Below, piece after piece: positions 15,446-16,321 of a DNA stretch of 16,321 nucleotides. The stretch is from JBCCCJ01 sp039029315 (GTDB taxonomy: Bacteria; Bacteroidota; Bacteroidia; J057). The translations under genes and the position numbers were made by a program. Below the pieces are notes generated by a model. The model had not been told where the DNA came from, made no database searches, and was given only the letters and a program-made list of their open reading frames with translations. The first letter of the stretch is position 1; each line of letters begins with the position of its first letter. The stretch is from NCBI GenBank assembly GCA_039029315.1, contig JBCCGK010000172.1, positions 1-16,321 on the forward strand. The letters are read 5' to 3'.

Positions 15446-16315
15446 ATGAAATTACTCACCCCACAGGATTGGCAGGCATATGAACTCATCGACACTGGTG
15501 AGGGCGAAAAACTCGAACGTTTTGGCAAATATGTGCTAAGGAGGCCTGAGCCTCAAGCGGTCTGGTCCAAAGCCATGCCGGAAGATACCTGGCAACAAAT
15601 GACACAGGCACGTTTTGTGCAGGCAGGAAGTCACAGTGGGGAATGGCAAACCAAAAAGGTGCCCGATCAGTGGTATGTGAACTATAAACACAAGGAGATG
15701 CAGCTCCGATTCCGCCTCGGGCTGACAGCCTTTAAGCATGTGGGATTGTTCCCCGAGCAAGCCGCCAATTGGCAGTATATCTATGAACACAGCAAGCGGA
15801 TTCCCGGAGCCAAGGTCCTGAATTTGTTTGCCTACACAGGAGGTGCTTCTCTGGCCGCTCGTGCCGCTGGTGCTGATGTCACACATTGCGATTCGATCAA
15901 GAATGTCTTGAACTGGGCCAATGTGAATATGCAACACAGCAAACTGACAGATATCCGTTGGTTGCTTGAGGATGCTTTCAAGTTTGTCAAACGCGAATCA
16001 AAGCGAAAGCGCCGGTATCAAGGCATCATCCTGGACCCACCCGCTTATGGACACGGCCCCAAGGGAGAGAAGTGGAAATTGGAAGATATGATTGATGAAT
16101 TGACACAATATCTCTCTCACATCCTCGACCCTGAACATTTTTTTCTCGTCTTCAATAGCTATTCTCTCGGATTTTCTCCATTGATTCTTCAAAATCTGGT
16201 GAGAACTCACTTCAAGTCGTATCCCCTTGATAATCTGGAATCTGTAGAGTTGTATATGCCTGACAGAACGGGCAGAAAGTTGCCGCTCGGCATTGTTGCA
16301 CGACTGTGGAACTAA
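15446..16315 (+). CDS. Class I SAM-dependent RNA methyltransferase (RlmI/COG1092-like, lacking PUA)
   Basis: 289 residues. The N-terminal part (MKLLTPQDWQ, FGKYVLRRPEPQAVW at 26-40) is a short beta extension. The methyltransferase core begins with FKHVGLFPEQ (96-105) and has the SAM-binding motif I VLNLFAYTGGASL (124-136), an acidic residue after motif II (Asp149) and motif IV DPPAYG (197-202). The DPPAYG form and the FKHVGLFPEQ lead resemble the COG1092 group that includes the 23S rRNA m5C methyltransferase RlmI, but the PUA RNA-binding domain of RlmI is missing and there is no obvious catalytic cysteine motif, so the target base and RNA are open. Cytosolic. The gene ends six bases before the window edge, so its downstream neighbour is unseen. 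There is no Shine-Dalgarno. Confidence 0.87.
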   Translation: MKLLTPQDWQAYELIDTGEGEKLERFGKYVLRRPEPQAVWSKAMPEDTWQQMTQARFVQAGSHSGEWQTKKVPDQWYVNYKHKEMQLRFRLGLTAFKHVGLFPEQAANWQYIYEHSKRIPGAKVLNLFAYTGGASLAARAAGADVTHCDSIKNVLNWANVNMQHSKLTDIRWLLEDAFKFVKRESKRKRRYQGIILDPPAYGHGPKGEKWKLEDMIDELTQYLSHILDPEHFFLVFNSYSLGFSPLILQNLVRTHFKSYPLDNLESVELYMPDRTGRKLPLGIVARLWN

Positions 16316-16321
16316 TAGAAA

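Overview
The window looks like a chromosomal stretch from a member of the Bacteroidota, probably the Saprospiria/Lewinella-type branch. Three things point there: a type IX secretion (gliding-type) C-terminal sorting domain at the left edge; several start regions without a strong Shine-Dalgarno but with TAnnTTTG boxes, the Bacteroidota -7 promoter element; and a large CHAT-like/TPR protein of a kind common in that group. The order-level placement is inference. I see no rRNA, tRNA, CRISPR array, insertion sequence or integrase, so this is mostly housekeeping and envelope DNA with one unusual accessory-looking pair in the middle.

Left part (1-3.5 kb): the 3' end of a secreted T9SS cargo gene closed by a strong hairpin terminator; a small lipoprotein of unknown function; convergent to it an exported M61 metallopeptidase with a PDZ domain; and divergent from that a membrane-anchored SanA/YdcF (DUF218) protein. 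Centre-left (3.8-6.4 kb): a complete class II, adenosylcobalamin-dependent ribonucleotide reductase (nrdJ) with all active-site and C-terminal redox cysteines, followed by a clean terminator.

Centre (6.6-12.7 kb): a divergent pair that is the most interesting part. The minus-strand gene encodes a 1263-residue protein: a CHAT-like caspase-fold domain lacking both catalytic residues, a proline/basic linker, one transmembrane helix, a TolB/FlgO-like alpha/beta segment and about 20 tandem TPRs. The plus-strand gene encodes a 660-residue AAA+ ATPase with a Walker A-less N-terminal half and a canonical C-terminal AAA module. They share a 220-bp intergenic region with candidate promoters in both directions. 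Any joint function is inference.

Right part (12.8-16.3 kb): on the minus strand a 2H cyclic phosphodiesterase followed by CysQ (3'(2'),5'-bisphosphate nucleotidase), which may together clear phosphorylated nucleotide by-products; then on the plus strand a lipoprotein of unrecognised function and a PUA-less class I RNA methyltransferase of the RlmI/COG1092 type. Candidate -7 boxes 5-6 nt before the ATGs of cysQ and the methyltransferase suggest possible leaderless mRNAs.
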